Assembly: GCF_000373365.1 (NCBI RefSeq)
Contig: NZ_KB891137.1
Span: forward strand, 70,199 to 134,198
Origin: Parafrankia discariae
Lineage (GTDB): Bacteria; Actinomycetota; Actinomycetes; Frankiales; Frankiaceae
Direction: 5' to 3'
Length of the DNA stretch: 64,000 nucleotides
Shown: positions 25,617 through 33,806 of the stretch, piece after piece
How positions within the stretch are numbered: the first letter of the stretch is position 1
Layout: each line of letters starts with the position of its first letter
The notes under the pieces: generated by a model
Told to the model about the DNA's origin: nothing
The model's database searches: none
Seen by the model: only the letters and a program-made list of their open reading frames with translations
Made by a program: the position numbers and the translations under genes

Positions 25617-26830
25617 TGCGCTTAGGCGGATTGACAAGACGACTCAGCGTGGCGGCGGTCGCGACCCTCGCTGTCACCATCACCGGGTGCTCAGGCACGG
25701 GCGGCGGCGATTCGCCAGCCGCCTGCAACAGCCCGGGCGTGACGTCCGACCAGGTGAAGATCGGCTTCGTGTACTCCGACTCGGGCCCCGGGAGCAGTTC
25801 GCTCTCCTCGGCCCGCGCCGGGCTCGACGCCCGGATCGGACTGGCCAACCAGGAGGGCGGGATCCACGGCCGGCGCATCGTCTACGAGTGGCGGGACGAC
25901 GGCTCGTCGTCGACGGAGAACGCCCGGGCCACCCAGGACCTCGTCCGGAACCAGTCCGTGTTCGGACTCGTGACGGCCACCGCCTCGCTCGGCGACTCCC
26001 TGGAGAACCTCCAGAAGGAGGGCGTTCCCGTCTCGGGCCTCACCCAGCCGGCCTGGGCCAGGTACCAGAACCTGTTCTCGTTCCTGTACGACGTCTCCCC
26101 CGAGGCCACCGGCCGTTACATCAAGGCCGCCGGTGGGACGAAGGTCGCGTACCTGGTCTCCGCCGCGTCGCCCTTCACCATGCAGACCATCGAGCGGTAC
26201 AAGAGCGCCTTCGCCTCGGTCCAGCTCCCGTCGGCCGACGTGATCCCCTTCGCGCAGGCGACCGACAGCCCGACGCAGGTGGCGCAGCGGCTGTCCGCGA
26301 TCGGGGCCGACGCGCTGGTCGGATTCTCGACCCCGCAGGATCTCGCCGAAGTCCTGCAGGCCGCCCGGGCCTCGAACGTGAACCTGGCCGCGACCATTTC
26401 GCTCACCGGGTACGACCGCAGCGTGCTGCACACGCTCGGGCCGGCCCTCGCCGGGGTCTCGTTCTCGGTGAACTTCAAGCCGTTCGAGGTGGGTGACGCC
26501 GCCATCCAGCGCTACCGCGACGCCATGACCCGCTTCGCGCCCGAGACCACCGTTCCCGAGCAGCAGTTCGCGATGTACGCGTACCTGTACACCGACCTGT
26601 TCCTGCGTGGGCTCGACCTCGCCGGTGACTGCCCCACCAGGGAGGCGTTCATCAGCGGGCTGCGGAAGGTGACCGACTACGACGCCGGCGGCCTGATCTC
26701 ACCGGTGAACATCGGCACCAACGCCACCCAGCCGCTGCGGTGCAACGCTTTCGTCCGGATCAACCAGGCCGGCAACGAGTTCGAGGTGACCAACTCGGGG
26801 CTCTGCGCCGACGGCTCCAGCACCTCCTGA
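25616..26830 (+). CDS. Orphan branched-chain-amino-acid-type substrate-binding lipoprotein, copy A
   Basis: This 404-residue protein has a lipoprotein signal with lipobox ITGC near residue 24 and the periplasmic-binding type 1 fold used by LivK-like and urea/amide receptors (VKIGFVYSDSGPGSSSLSSARAG, then GLANQEGGIHGRRIVYEW). No permease or ATPase genes lie nearby, so it is an orphan that could feed a transporter elsewhere or act as a sensor. Its C-terminal motif RKVTDYDAGGLISPVNIG is shared almost exactly with the copy at 49253. The start is GTG, supported by the conserved leader and GGGG at the right distance. Frankia-type genomes are rich in such receptors. Confidence 0.93.
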   Translation: MRLGGLTRRLSVAAVATLAVTITGCSGTGGGDSPAACNSPGVTSDQVKIGFVYSDSGPGSSSLSSARAGLDARIGLANQEGGIHGRRIVYEWRDDGSSSTENARATQDLVRNQSVFGLVTATASLGDSLENLQKEGVPVSGLTQPAWARYQNLFSFLYDVSPEATGRYIKAAGGTKVAYLVSAASPFTMQTIERYKSAFASVQLPSADVIPFAQATDSPTQVAQRLSAIGADALVGFSTPQDLAEVLQAARASNVNLAATISLTGYDRSVLHTLGPALAGVSFSVNFKPFEVGDAAIQRYRDAMTRFAPETTVPEQQFAMYAYLYTDLFLRGLDLAGDCPTREAFISGLRKVTDYDAGGLISPVNIGTNATQPLRCNAFVRINQAGNEFEVTNSGLCADGSSTS

Positions 26831-26843
26831 CCGACGAACGGAA

Positions 26844-26885
26844 GGCGGCGGCCCCGCGGGAATCGACACCCGCGGGGCCGCCGCC
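26844..26885. terminator. Bidirectional hairpin terminator
   Basis: A perfect 17-bp stem (26844-26860 with 26869-26885) encloses an 8-nt loop between the convergent receptor and MFS genes. The stem is entirely G+C-rich and lacks a clear U-tract, as is common in high-GC actinomycetes. Confidence 0.85.
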
Positions 26886-26910
26886 CGTGTTCGGGACGGA
26901 TCGGCGGAGC

Positions 26911-28359
26911 TCAGGGGGCGGGCGTGGCCGCCCGGTGCCGCGGGATCGCCAGCGCGGCGACCGCCGCCGCCACCGCGGCCCCGGCGCACAGGCCGAACAG
27001 CTCCCGGTAGCCGGCGAGGGAGGGCAGCTCGGTCGCGCCGACGGTCATCGTCTCCGCCACCAGGATGCTCCCGCCGATGGCACTGGCCAGCGAGCTGCCG
27101 ATGGCCCGGAACAGCGTGTTCAGGCCGTTGGCCGCGGCGATCTCCTCCGGCGGGGTGTGCGCGTTGATCAGTGACGGCATGGCCGCGTAGCCGATGCCGG
27201 TCCCGATGCCGACCACCGTCGTGCCCACGATGATCTCCGGCATGGACCCGGCGAAGGCGATCCGCACCAGCCAGCCGACGGCGACGATGACCGCGCCCAG
27301 GGCGAGGGTCTGCCCGGCGCCGCGCAGCGCCACCAGGCGGGCGGAGACCGGGGCGAGGAACAGCATCCCCAGCGCGCCGGGCAGCAGGACGAGACCGCCG
27401 ACGACCATGGAGGAGCCGAAGCCGTACCCGCTCGCCTCGGGTGCCTGCACGTAGGACGACGTCCCGATCAGGAGCGCGAACAGCGCGAAGCCGAACAGCA
27501 GCGAGGCCAGGTTCGTCAGGACGAGCGGGCGGCGGCGCAGGGTCCGCATGTCCACCAGCGGCTCGCGGATGCGCAGCTCGGCCAGCCCCAGCACCACCAG
27601 CAGCACCACGGCCAGCGCCAGCAGGCCGATGACCCGGGCGGAGCCCCAGCCCCAGTTGGCGGACTCGGCGAGCGGGAGCAGCAGCGCCACCAGCGCGGCG
27701 CTCAGCAGCGCGGCCCCCACGAAGTCGATCCGGCCGCCGCGGCGGTTGGGCGCCTCGGGCACGATCGCGAACACGCCGGCGAGCGCGGCGGCACCGCCGG
27801 CGAAGGTGATCCAGAACAGGATGTGGAAGTCGAAGTGGTCGGCGAGCAGGCCGGCCAGCGGCAGGCTCACCGCGGCGCCCACCCCGAGCATCGCGCTGAT
27901 CAGGGCGATCGCCGAACCGGCGCGCTCCCGCGGCAGCAGCGCGCTGAGCAGGCTGATCCCGAGCGGGATGACCGCCGTCGACACGCCCTGCATCGAACGG
28001 CCGACGATCAGCAGCGCGATGTTGTCGGTCAGGGCGGCGAGCAGCGAGCCGGCGACGAGCATGGCGAGGGCGACCAGCAGCAGCCGGCGCTTGCCGAACA
28101 TGTCGCCCAGCCGGCCGAACACCGGCACCGCGATGGCGGCGACGAGCAGCGTCGAGGTCAGCAGCCACTCGACCTCGCTGGCCGAGGCGTTCAGCTCGGC
28201 GGGCAGCGTCGGCAGCACCGGCACGAGCAGCGACTGCGACATGGACACCATGAGCGCGCCGAACCCGACGACGCCGAGCTCGGCCCGCGCCCGTCCCGGT
28301 GAGGTGCGGGCGCGGGCCCGCGCCGCGCGCGGCTCCGCCTGCGTGGACAGATCGGTCAT
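26911..28359 (-). CDS. MFS multidrug exporter (DHA2-like)
   Basis: This 482-residue integral membrane protein has about 14 predicted hydrophobic segments. Motif A reads GRLGDMFGKRRLLLVAL (residues ~84-100), and motif C-like glycines lie in ISAMLGVGAAVSLPLAGLLADHF, as in EmrB/QacA drug:H+ antiporters. The ATG at 28359 is preceded by GAGAGG; the open frame upstream to 28428 is Arg-rich and unlikely to be translated. Two related palindromes in its promoter region suggest control by a dimeric repressor, but no regulator gene is adjacent. Substrate unknown. Confidence 0.92.
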   Translation of the reverse strand: MTDLSTQAEPRAARARARTSPGRARAELGVVGFGALMVSMSQSLLVPVLPTLPAELNASASEVEWLLTSTLLVAAIAVPVFGRLGDMFGKRRLLLVALAMLVAGSLLAALTDNIALLIVGRSMQGVSTAVIPLGISLLSALLPRERAGSAIALISAMLGVGAAVSLPLAGLLADHFDFHILFWITFAGGAAALAGVFAIVPEAPNRRGGRIDFVGAALLSAALVALLLPLAESANWGWGSARVIGLLALAVVLLVVLGLAELRIREPLVDMRTLRRRPLVLTNLASLLFGFALFALLIGTSSYVQAPEASGYGFGSSMVVGGLVLLPGALGMLFLAPVSARLVALRGAGQTLALGAVIVAVGWLVRIAFAGSMPEIIVGTTVVGIGTGIGYAAMPSLINAHTPPEEIAAANGLNTLFRAIGSSLASAIGGSILVAETMTVGATELPSLAGYRELFGLCAGAAVAAAVAALAIPRHRAATPAP

Positions 28360-28429
28360 GTTCGGCCTCTCGCGGTCGCGTCGGTGTGGCCCTGCGCCGC
28401 CACGACCGGCCCGCACGACCTTGGTCATT

Positions 28430-28451
28430 AACGGAAGGATCTCTTCCGCTT
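28430..28451. promoter_or_regulatory. Candidate operator 1 upstream of MFS gene
   Basis: The interrupted palindrome AAcGGAAG-n-CTTCCGcTT (core CGGAAGGATCTCTTCCG) is centred about 80 bp upstream of the MFS start. Its half-site CTCTTCCG is repeated in operator 2. The pair has the look of a dimeric repressor site; the protein is unknown. Confidence 0.6.
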
Positions 28452-28460
28452 AAACCAGCA

Positions 28461-28483
28461 AAGCGGAGAAGACTCTTCCGGTT
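28461..28483. promoter_or_regulatory. Candidate operator 2 upstream of MFS gene
   Basis: AAgCGGAGAAGACTCTTCCGgTT is an imperfect palindrome that shares the CTCTTCCG half with operator 1, starting 31 bp from it (three helical turns). Both sit within the only AT-richer stretch between the MFS gene and kdpC. Confidence 0.6.
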
Positions 28484-28514
28484 CAAGGAGGCGAGCCGGC
28501 GTGTGATGGAGGAC

Positions 28515-29417
28515 TCAGCGTGACCCGGACGGCACGAGCGCGTCGAGATCGAGGTTCAGTTCGAGGACATCGACGCTGCGCTCGCCGATGAAGCCCAGGG
28601 CCCGGCCGGCGGTGTGCTCGCCGACGAGGTCACGGACCCGGTCGGCGGGCAGGCCACGCTCGCGGGCGACCCGGGGGACCTGCAGCTCGGCGTAGGCCGG
28701 GCTGATGCCTGGGTCGAGGCCGCTGCCGCTGGCCGTCACCGCGTCGGCGGGCACGGCCGGGGCCTCGGGAGCGTCGCCGCGGACGAGTACCCGCGCACCG
28801 GCGGCGATGTCGTCGCCGGGGGCGCGGCAGGTGACCGCCACGCCCTGGTGGGTGGCGAGGAACGGGGTGGCGGGGCAGGGCTCGTTGGCGCTCACCACCC
28901 GGGTGACCGGGCCGGCGAAGCCGGGTCCGGCGTGGTACACGGCGAGGACGGCCCCGACCCCGGACGCGGTGCAGTACTTCCGGCCGCCGTCGACCCCCTC
29001 CCGTTCGCCGATCGCCAGGCTGCGCGCGCAGACCTGGGTGAGCAGGCTCTGCCTGCCCTCGTCCTCGGCGGTGGCCGGGTCGTCGGGGGTGTCTACGACG
29101 TCCTCGGGCCCGAGGTTGGACGCCGACGTCGCGGTCGGGTCGTAGCCGTCCCCGGCGGCGGACGGCCGGCTCTGGAAGTACCGGGCCAGCGCGTTGCCGT
29201 CGGCGTCGGTGAACGACTGGCCGATGAGGGCGGAGCCGACCCGCCGGCCGGCGGCGTCGGTGACGAAGGACCCGTCCGCCCGGTCGTTGAGGCCGGGGAT
29301 CTGGGCCAGGGCGAGGATCGCCAGTGGGTAGGCCAGCCCGAGCAGGACGGTGAGGACGAGCAGGGCCCGCAGCGCCGCGAGGTGCTGGCGCAGCCAGGAC
29401 GGAAGCCGAGTTGACAT
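28515..29417 (-). CDS. kdpC: KdpC, potassium-transporting ATPase subunit C (expanded)
   Basis: KdpC is a single-span inner-membrane subunit that assists K+ loading in the KdpFABC P-type ATPase. The N-terminal transmembrane helix ([22 protein letters not shown]), the SNLGPEDV region and the C-terminal [21 protein letters not shown] ... [12 protein letters not shown] are diagnostic. At 300 residues it is about 80-90 longer than E. coli KdpC; the extra length lies between ~115 and ~225 and contains four cysteines (VCARS, KYCTAS, EPCPAT, VTCRAP). That segment is outside the membrane and could be disulfide-bonded. The gene follows kdpB by 3 bp, so it ends the operon. Confidence 0.95.
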   Translation of the reverse strand: MSTRLPSWLRQHLAALRALLVLTVLLGLAYPLAILALAQIPGLNDRADGSFVTDAAGRRVGSALIGQSFTDADGNALARYFQSRPSAAGDGYDPTATSASNLGPEDVVDTPDDPATAEDEGRQSLLTQVCARSLAIGEREGVDGGRKYCTASGVGAVLAVYHAGPGFAGPVTRVVSANEPCPATPFLATHQGVAVTCRAPGDDIAAGARVLVRGDAPEAPAVPADAVTASGSGLDPGISPAYAELQVPRVARERGLPADRVRDLVGEHTAGRALGFIGERSVDVLELNLDLDALVPSGSR

Positions 29418-29420
29418 GGT

Positions 29421-31685
29421 TCAGCCCACTCCCGGGATGAACTGGACGAGAAGATCGATGACCTTGATACCGGCGAACGGGACGACGATCCCGCCGAGGC
29501 CGTAGACGTAGAGGTTGCGGCTGAGCAGCTTCGAGGCGCTGGCGGGGGTGTAGCGCACGCCGCGCAGCGCGAGCGGGATCAGCGCGACGATGACGAGGGC
29601 GTTGAAGATGACCGCGGAGAGGATCGCCGACTCGGGGCTGGCCAGCCGCATGACGTTGAGCCGGTCCAGGCCGGTGTAGACGCCCGCGAACATCGCCGGG
29701 ATGATCGCGAAGTACTTGGCGACGTCGTTGGCGATGGAGAAGGTCGTCAGTGCCCCGCGGGTGATGAGCAGCTGCTTGCCGATCTCGACGATCTCGATGA
29801 GCTTCGTCGGGTCGCTGTCGAGGTCGACCATGTTGCCGGCCTCCTTGGCGGCCGACGTGCCGGTGTTCATCGCCACCCCGACGTCGGCCTGCGCGAGCGC
29901 GGGCGCGTCGTTGGTGCCGTCGCCGGTCATCGCGACGAGCTTGCCGCCCGCCTGCTCTCGGCGGATCAGCGCGAGCTTGTCCTCCGGGGTGGCCTCGGCG
30001 AGGAAGTCGTCGACACCCGCCTCGTCGGCGATCGCCTTCGCGGTCAGCGGGTTGTCCCCGGTGATCATCACGGTGCGGATACCCATCCGGCGCATGGCGT
30101 CGAAGCGCTCCCGCATGCCGGATTTCACGACGTCCTTGAGCTGGATGACGCCGAGCACCCGCGCGGCCGGGCCGGCCGGCCCGTCGATGACCTCGCCGAC
30201 GACGAGCGGGGTGCCGCCGGAGGCGGAGATGCCGTCGACGACCTCGCCGACCTGGGCCGGGACCTGGCCGCCGTTCTCCCGCACCCAGCGGGTGACCGCG
30301 CTGGCGGCCCCCTTGCGCACCCGCCGTCCGCCCGCCGCGCCGGCGGGCACCATGTCTGCGGGCACCATGTCTGCGGGCACCATGTCGGCGGGCACGGCGC
30401 CGTGCGTGGGCTCGGGCGCCAGGTCGACGCCGGACATCCTGGTCTGGGCGGTGAAGTGCACGAACGTCGCGTGCGTCAGCTCGCCCGGCGTGCGTTCACG
30501 CAGGCCGTACCGCTCCTTGGCGAACACGACGACCGAACGGCCCTCGGGGGTCTCGTCGGTGAGCGAGGACAGCTGGGCGGCGTCCGCCAGCTCCGTCTCG
30601 CGCACCTCCCCGACGGGGATGAACGCGCTGGCCTGCCGGTTTCCCAGAGTGATGGTGCCGGTCTTGTCGAGCAGCAGGGTGTTGACGTCGCCGGCGGCCT
30701 CCACCGCCCGGCCGCTCATCGCGAGCACGTTGCGCTGCACGAGCCGGTCCATCCCGGCGATGCCGATCGCGGAGAGCAGCGCGCCGATCGTGGTCGGGAT
30801 CAGGCAGACCAGCAGGGACGCGAGCACGATCCCGGTGATCCCGTCGCCGGTCAGGGTGGAGCTGTCCGGCAGCGCCGGCTGCTGCGCCTTCGCGTAGATC
30901 GCCAACGGCTGCAGCGTGGCGACGGCCAACAGGAAGATGACGGTCAGTGCGGCCAGCAGGATGTTCAGCGCGATCTCGTTCGGCGTCTTCCGTCGGTTCG
31001 CCCCCTCGACCAGGGCGATCATCCGGTCGATGAAGCTCTCGCCCGGTTTCTGGGTGATCCGGACGACGATCCGGTCGGAGAGCACCCTCGTCCCGCCGGT
31101 GACCGAGGACCGGTCGCCACCGGACTCACGGATCACCGGCGCCGACTCACCGGTGATCGCCGACTCGTCCACGCTGGCGATGCCCTCGACGATGTCACCG
31201 TCGCCGGGGATGAGCTCCCCCGCCTCGACCACGACGATGTCGTTCTGCGCGAGCCGCGGCGCGGGAACGTCCTCCACGGTCGCGGTCTCGACGGCCCGCC
31301 CCGCCTGCCAACCGACGAGCCGGCGGGCGACGGTGTCGGTCTTGGCCCGGCGCAGGGCGGCGGCCTGGGCCTTGCCACGCCCCTCCGCGACCGCCTCGGC
31401 GAGGTTCGCGAAGATGACGGTGAGCCAGAGCCAGATCGTGATCAACCAGCCGAACGTCGACGGGTCGGTGATCGCGAGGACGGTGGTGAAGGCCGCGCCG
31501 ACCTCGACGATCAGCATGACCGGGTTGTGCCACAGCGTGCGCGGGTCGAGCTTGCGCACCGCGCTCGGCAGCGACTTCCAGAGCTGCCCCGGGTCGAGCA
31601 GGCCGCCCCCGACCCGACGCGGCGCGGCCGGCTGCGGCCGGCTTTCCGAGGCGCCCGGGCGGGCGGCGATGGTGGTCGTACTCAT
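29421..31685 (-). CDS. kdpB: KdpB, P-type ATPase catalytic subunit
   Basis: This 754-residue P-type ATPase hydrolyses ATP to drive K+ uptake. It shows TGES in the actuator domain, the phosphorylation motif DKTGTIT, the nucleotide-domain [10 protein letters not shown], and the Kdp-specific intramembrane [17 protein letters not shown]. It is about 60-70 residues longer than E. coli KdpB, mainly because the nucleotide-binding domain has an insertion after [10 protein letters not shown] that contains three perfect ADMVP repeats. The insertion lies in the cytosolic domain and keeps the frame. The start follows kdpA by 2 bp. Confidence 0.97.
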   Translation of the reverse strand: MSTTTIAARPGASESRPQPAAPRRVGGGLLDPGQLWKSLPSAVRKLDPRTLWHNPVMLIVEVGAAFTTVLAITDPSTFGWLITIWLWLTVIFANLAEAVAEGRGKAQAAALRRAKTDTVARRLVGWQAGRAVETATVEDVPAPRLAQNDIVVVEAGELIPGDGDIVEGIASVDESAITGESAPVIRESGGDRSSVTGGTRVLSDRIVVRITQKPGESFIDRMIALVEGANRRKTPNEIALNILLAALTVIFLLAVATLQPLAIYAKAQQPALPDSSTLTGDGITGIVLASLLVCLIPTTIGALLSAIGIAGMDRLVQRNVLAMSGRAVEAAGDVNTLLLDKTGTITLGNRQASAFIPVGEVRETELADAAQLSSLTDETPEGRSVVVFAKERYGLRERTPGELTHATFVHFTAQTRMSGVDLAPEPTHGAVPADMVPADMVPADMVPAGAAGGRRVRKGAASAVTRWVRENGGQVPAQVGEVVDGISASGGTPLVVGEVIDGPAGPAARVLGVIQLKDVVKSGMRERFDAMRRMGIRTVMITGDNPLTAKAIADEAGVDDFLAEATPEDKLALIRREQAGGKLVAMTGDGTNDAPALAQADVGVAMNTGTSAAKEAGNMVDLDSDPTKLIEIVEIGKQLLITRGALTTFSIANDVAKYFAIIPAMFAGVYTGLDRLNVMRLASPESAILSAVIFNALVIVALIPLALRGVRYTPASASKLLSRNLYVYGLGGIVVPFAGIKVIDLLVQFIPGVG
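30345..30389 (-). repeat. 15-bp tandem triplication inside kdpB
   Basis: Three 15-bp units (plus-strand GGGCACCATGTCTGC twice, then one with G for T) encode [15 protein letters not shown] in the cytosolic insertion of KdpB. The unit length keeps the reading frame. Confidence 0.95.
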
Positions 31686-31687
31686 GA

Positions 31688-33391
31688 TCAGTGAATCCCT
31701 TCCGCGAAGGGCCCGAGCGCCAGCGCGGGAAAGAAGGTGAGCGCCACGATGATCAACGTGACGCCGGCGAGCATCCCGACGAACTGGGGGCGGTGCGTCG
31801 GCAGCGTTCCGGCGGTGACGGGTACCGGCGCCTGCCGGGCCAGTGAGCCCGCCAACCCGAGCACGAAAATCATCGGCAGGAACCGGCCGAACATCATCGC
31901 CAGCCCGAGCGCGGTGTTGTACCAGGTGGTGTTCACCGTTATTCCGGCGAAGGCCGACCCGTTGTTGTTCCCCGCGGAGGTGAACGCGTAGAGAACCTCG
32001 GACAGGCCATGCGCGCCGTTGTTCAGCATGCCGGCCCGCTGACCCGGCGTCGCCATCGCGACCCCGGTTCCCAGCAGGACGATGATCGGCGTGGTCAGGA
32101 AGTACAGTGACGCGAACTTAATCTCCCGCGCGCCGATCTTCTTCCCGACGTACTCCGGGGTCCGCCCGATCATCAGCCCGGCGACGAAGACCGTGACGAC
32201 GGCCAGGACCAGCATTCCGTACAGGCCCGAACCGACACCGCCCGGCGCCACCTCGCCCAGCATCATGTTGAACAGCAGGGAGGCGCCGCCGAGGCTCGTG
32301 TAGGAATCGTGGAACGAGTTCACCGCGCCGGTCGACGTCAGGGTCGTGGCGGTGGCGAACAGCGCCGAGTTCGCGACGCCGAACCGGGCGTCCGTGCCCT
32401 CGGTGGCCGCACCGACCGCCTCGGGGACGCTGCCGTGGTGCGCGAGCTGGAAGGCCAGGTTCACCGCGAGGCTGCCCAGCGCGATCAGCGCCATCGCCGC
32501 GACGATCGCCAGGCCCTGCCGGCGATCGCCCACCATCCGGCCGAAGGTACGGGGCAGCGAGAAACCGATCATTAGCAGGAGGTAGATCTCGAACAGGTTC
32601 GTCCACGCCGCCGGGTTCTCGAACGGGTGCGCGGAGTTGACGTTGTAGAAACCGCCCCCGTTGGTGCCGAGCTCCTTGATGACCTCCTGGCTGGCCACCG
32701 GCCCACCGGTGATCGCCTGCTGCCCGCCGGCCAGGGTCGGCACCACGTGGTTGCCGTGCAGGTTCTGGACCACTCCGCCGGCGATCAGCACGATCGCGCC
32801 GAGGACGCAGATCGGCAGCAGGATCCGCACGATCGTCCGGGTCAGATCGACCCAGAAGTTGCCGATCTCGTCGCCGGTGCCGACAACGCCGTCCAGGCTG
32901 CCCGGACCGGCCGCCACCGGCGCGCGGCGGCGCGCGAAACCGCGCACGACGGCGATCGCCACCGCGATCCCGACCGCGGCCGAGGCGAAGTTCTGCACCG
33001 CCAGGCCGACCATCTGGGTGAAGTGCGACATCGTCGACTCACCGGAGTACGCCTGCCAGTTCGTGTTCGTCGTGAAGCTCACGGCCGTGTTCCAGGCCAG
33101 CGCGGGCGACACTCCGGCGAAGCCCAGATCCCAGGGCAGACGGTCCTGGACCCGTTGCATCAGGTAAAGGAACAGAACGGAAACGGCGGAGAACGCCAGC
33201 ACGCCGCGGGCGTACACCGTCCACCGCTGGCCCGCGTTCGGATTCACCCCCGTCAGCCGGTATATCGCCCGCTCGAGGGGAAGGTGCTTCTCGCTGGTGT
33301 ACACCCGGAACATGTAGTCGCCGAACGGCCGGTACGTCACGACCAGGGCGGCCACCAACAGCAGTGTCACCAGGATTCCGGCCACCGTCAT
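31688..33391 (-). CDS. kdpA: KdpA, potassium-binding channel-like subunit
   Basis: This 567-residue polytopic protein binds and conducts K+ and is related to Trk/K+-channel folds. Four selectivity-filter-type loops are visible: [34 protein letters not shown] and [12 protein letters not shown]. The length is normal. The ATG at 33391 is chosen by homology to the family start (MTVAGILVT); a GTG two codons upstream, overlapping the kdpF stop, is equally possible. It is the first large gene of the operon, behind kdpF and an additional small ORF. Confidence 0.97.
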   Translation of the reverse strand: MTVAGILVTLLLVAALVVTYRPFGDYMFRVYTSEKHLPLERAIYRLTGVNPNAGQRWTVYARGVLAFSAVSVLFLYLMQRVQDRLPWDLGFAGVSPALAWNTAVSFTTNTNWQAYSGESTMSHFTQMVGLAVQNFASAAVGIAVAIAVVRGFARRRAPVAAGPGSLDGVVGTGDEIGNFWVDLTRTIVRILLPICVLGAIVLIAGGVVQNLHGNHVVPTLAGGQQAITGGPVASQEVIKELGTNGGGFYNVNSAHPFENPAAWTNLFEIYLLLMIGFSLPRTFGRMVGDRRQGLAIVAAMALIALGSLAVNLAFQLAHHGSVPEAVGAATEGTDARFGVANSALFATATTLTSTGAVNSFHDSYTSLGGASLLFNMMLGEVAPGGVGSGLYGMLVLAVVTVFVAGLMIGRTPEYVGKKIGAREIKFASLYFLTTPIIVLLGTGVAMATPGQRAGMLNNGAHGLSEVLYAFTSAGNNNGSAFAGITVNTTWYNTALGLAMMFGRFLPMIFVLGLAGSLARQAPVPVTAGTLPTHRPQFVGMLAGVTLIIVALTFFPALALGPFAEGIH

Positions 33392-33396
33392 GGACA

Positions 33397-33486
33397 CTAG
33401 AAACGCTCCGGGAACAGCAGAGCCGCGACCATGAGAACTCCCAGACCTATCCCCAGAACAAGACCGGCGACGTTCTCCGCGGTCAC
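33397..33486 (-). CDS. kdpF: KdpF, small stabilising subunit
   Basis: A 29-residue single-span peptide starting [20 protein letters not shown] and ending ALLFPERF is encoded directly upstream of kdpA. It matches KdpF in length and in its C-terminal F-P-E-R-F signature. KdpF stabilises the KdpABC complex in the membrane. The GTG start overlaps the stop of the upstream small ORF (GTGA), and its stop is just before the kdpA start. It is too short for standard ORF calling. Confidence 0.88.
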   Translation of the reverse strand: MTAENVAGLVLGIGLGVLMVAALLFPERF

Positions 33487-33566
33487 AGCCGCTCAACCCC
33501 CCGCAGAACAAGCGCCAGCAGCGCGAAACAGGCGACTGTCAGCGCGACGTACACGACGTCGAGCAC
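33483..33566 (-). CDS. 27-residue membrane peptide upstream of kdpF
   Basis: This short ORF starts with GTG, is preceded by GAGGAGG at ideal spacing and encodes [20 protein letters not shown] followed by LRGVERL: one hydrophobic helix with a positively charged C-terminus. Its stop overlaps the kdpF start, so it is translationally coupled. A similar peptide precedes kdpF in other actinobacteria to my recollection, but I know no experimental function. It could be a further small subunit or a translation-coupling leader. Confidence 0.75.
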   Translation of the reverse strand: MLDVVYVALTVACFALLALVLRGVERL

Positions 33567-33806
33567 GGTTCCTCCTCAGAACGTCGACGGCCCCGCCGTC
33601 CCTCCTGCCACTGACGTCCAGAAGTCGGTGGCGCGGGGCGAGCGACGTCAGTAAAGCGTGGCCAATGGCCGGATTGACGATCTCTCACAGGTTTCTAACA
33701 GCGACGCGGCACTTTCTAACAGGACAGTAACGGCGATCATGAGAAAGGCCGGGCGGGGCCGCGCCGGAGCCTTCCGCCGGCCGCGGGCCGGCCGCACCAT
33801 GGACGG
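33567..33806. promoter_or_regulatory. Divergent kdp promoter region
   Basis: This 240-bp gap lies between the leftward kdp structural operon and rightward kdpD. It is the only AT-richer part of the locus and holds candidate direct-repeat sites at 33681-33723. Both transcription units are expected to start here. Confidence 0.6.
33681..33723. promoter_or_regulatory. Candidate response-regulator direct repeats
   Basis: TCTCTCACAGG (33681), TTTCTAACAGC (33692) and TTTCTAACAGG (33713) are near-identical 11-mers. The first two are adjacent, and the third follows after 21 bp, so the sites lie on one face of the helix. This layout is typical of OmpR/PhoB-family regulators such as KdpE. No KdpE footprint is known to me for this group, so assignment is by position and spacing. 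Confidence 0.55.
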
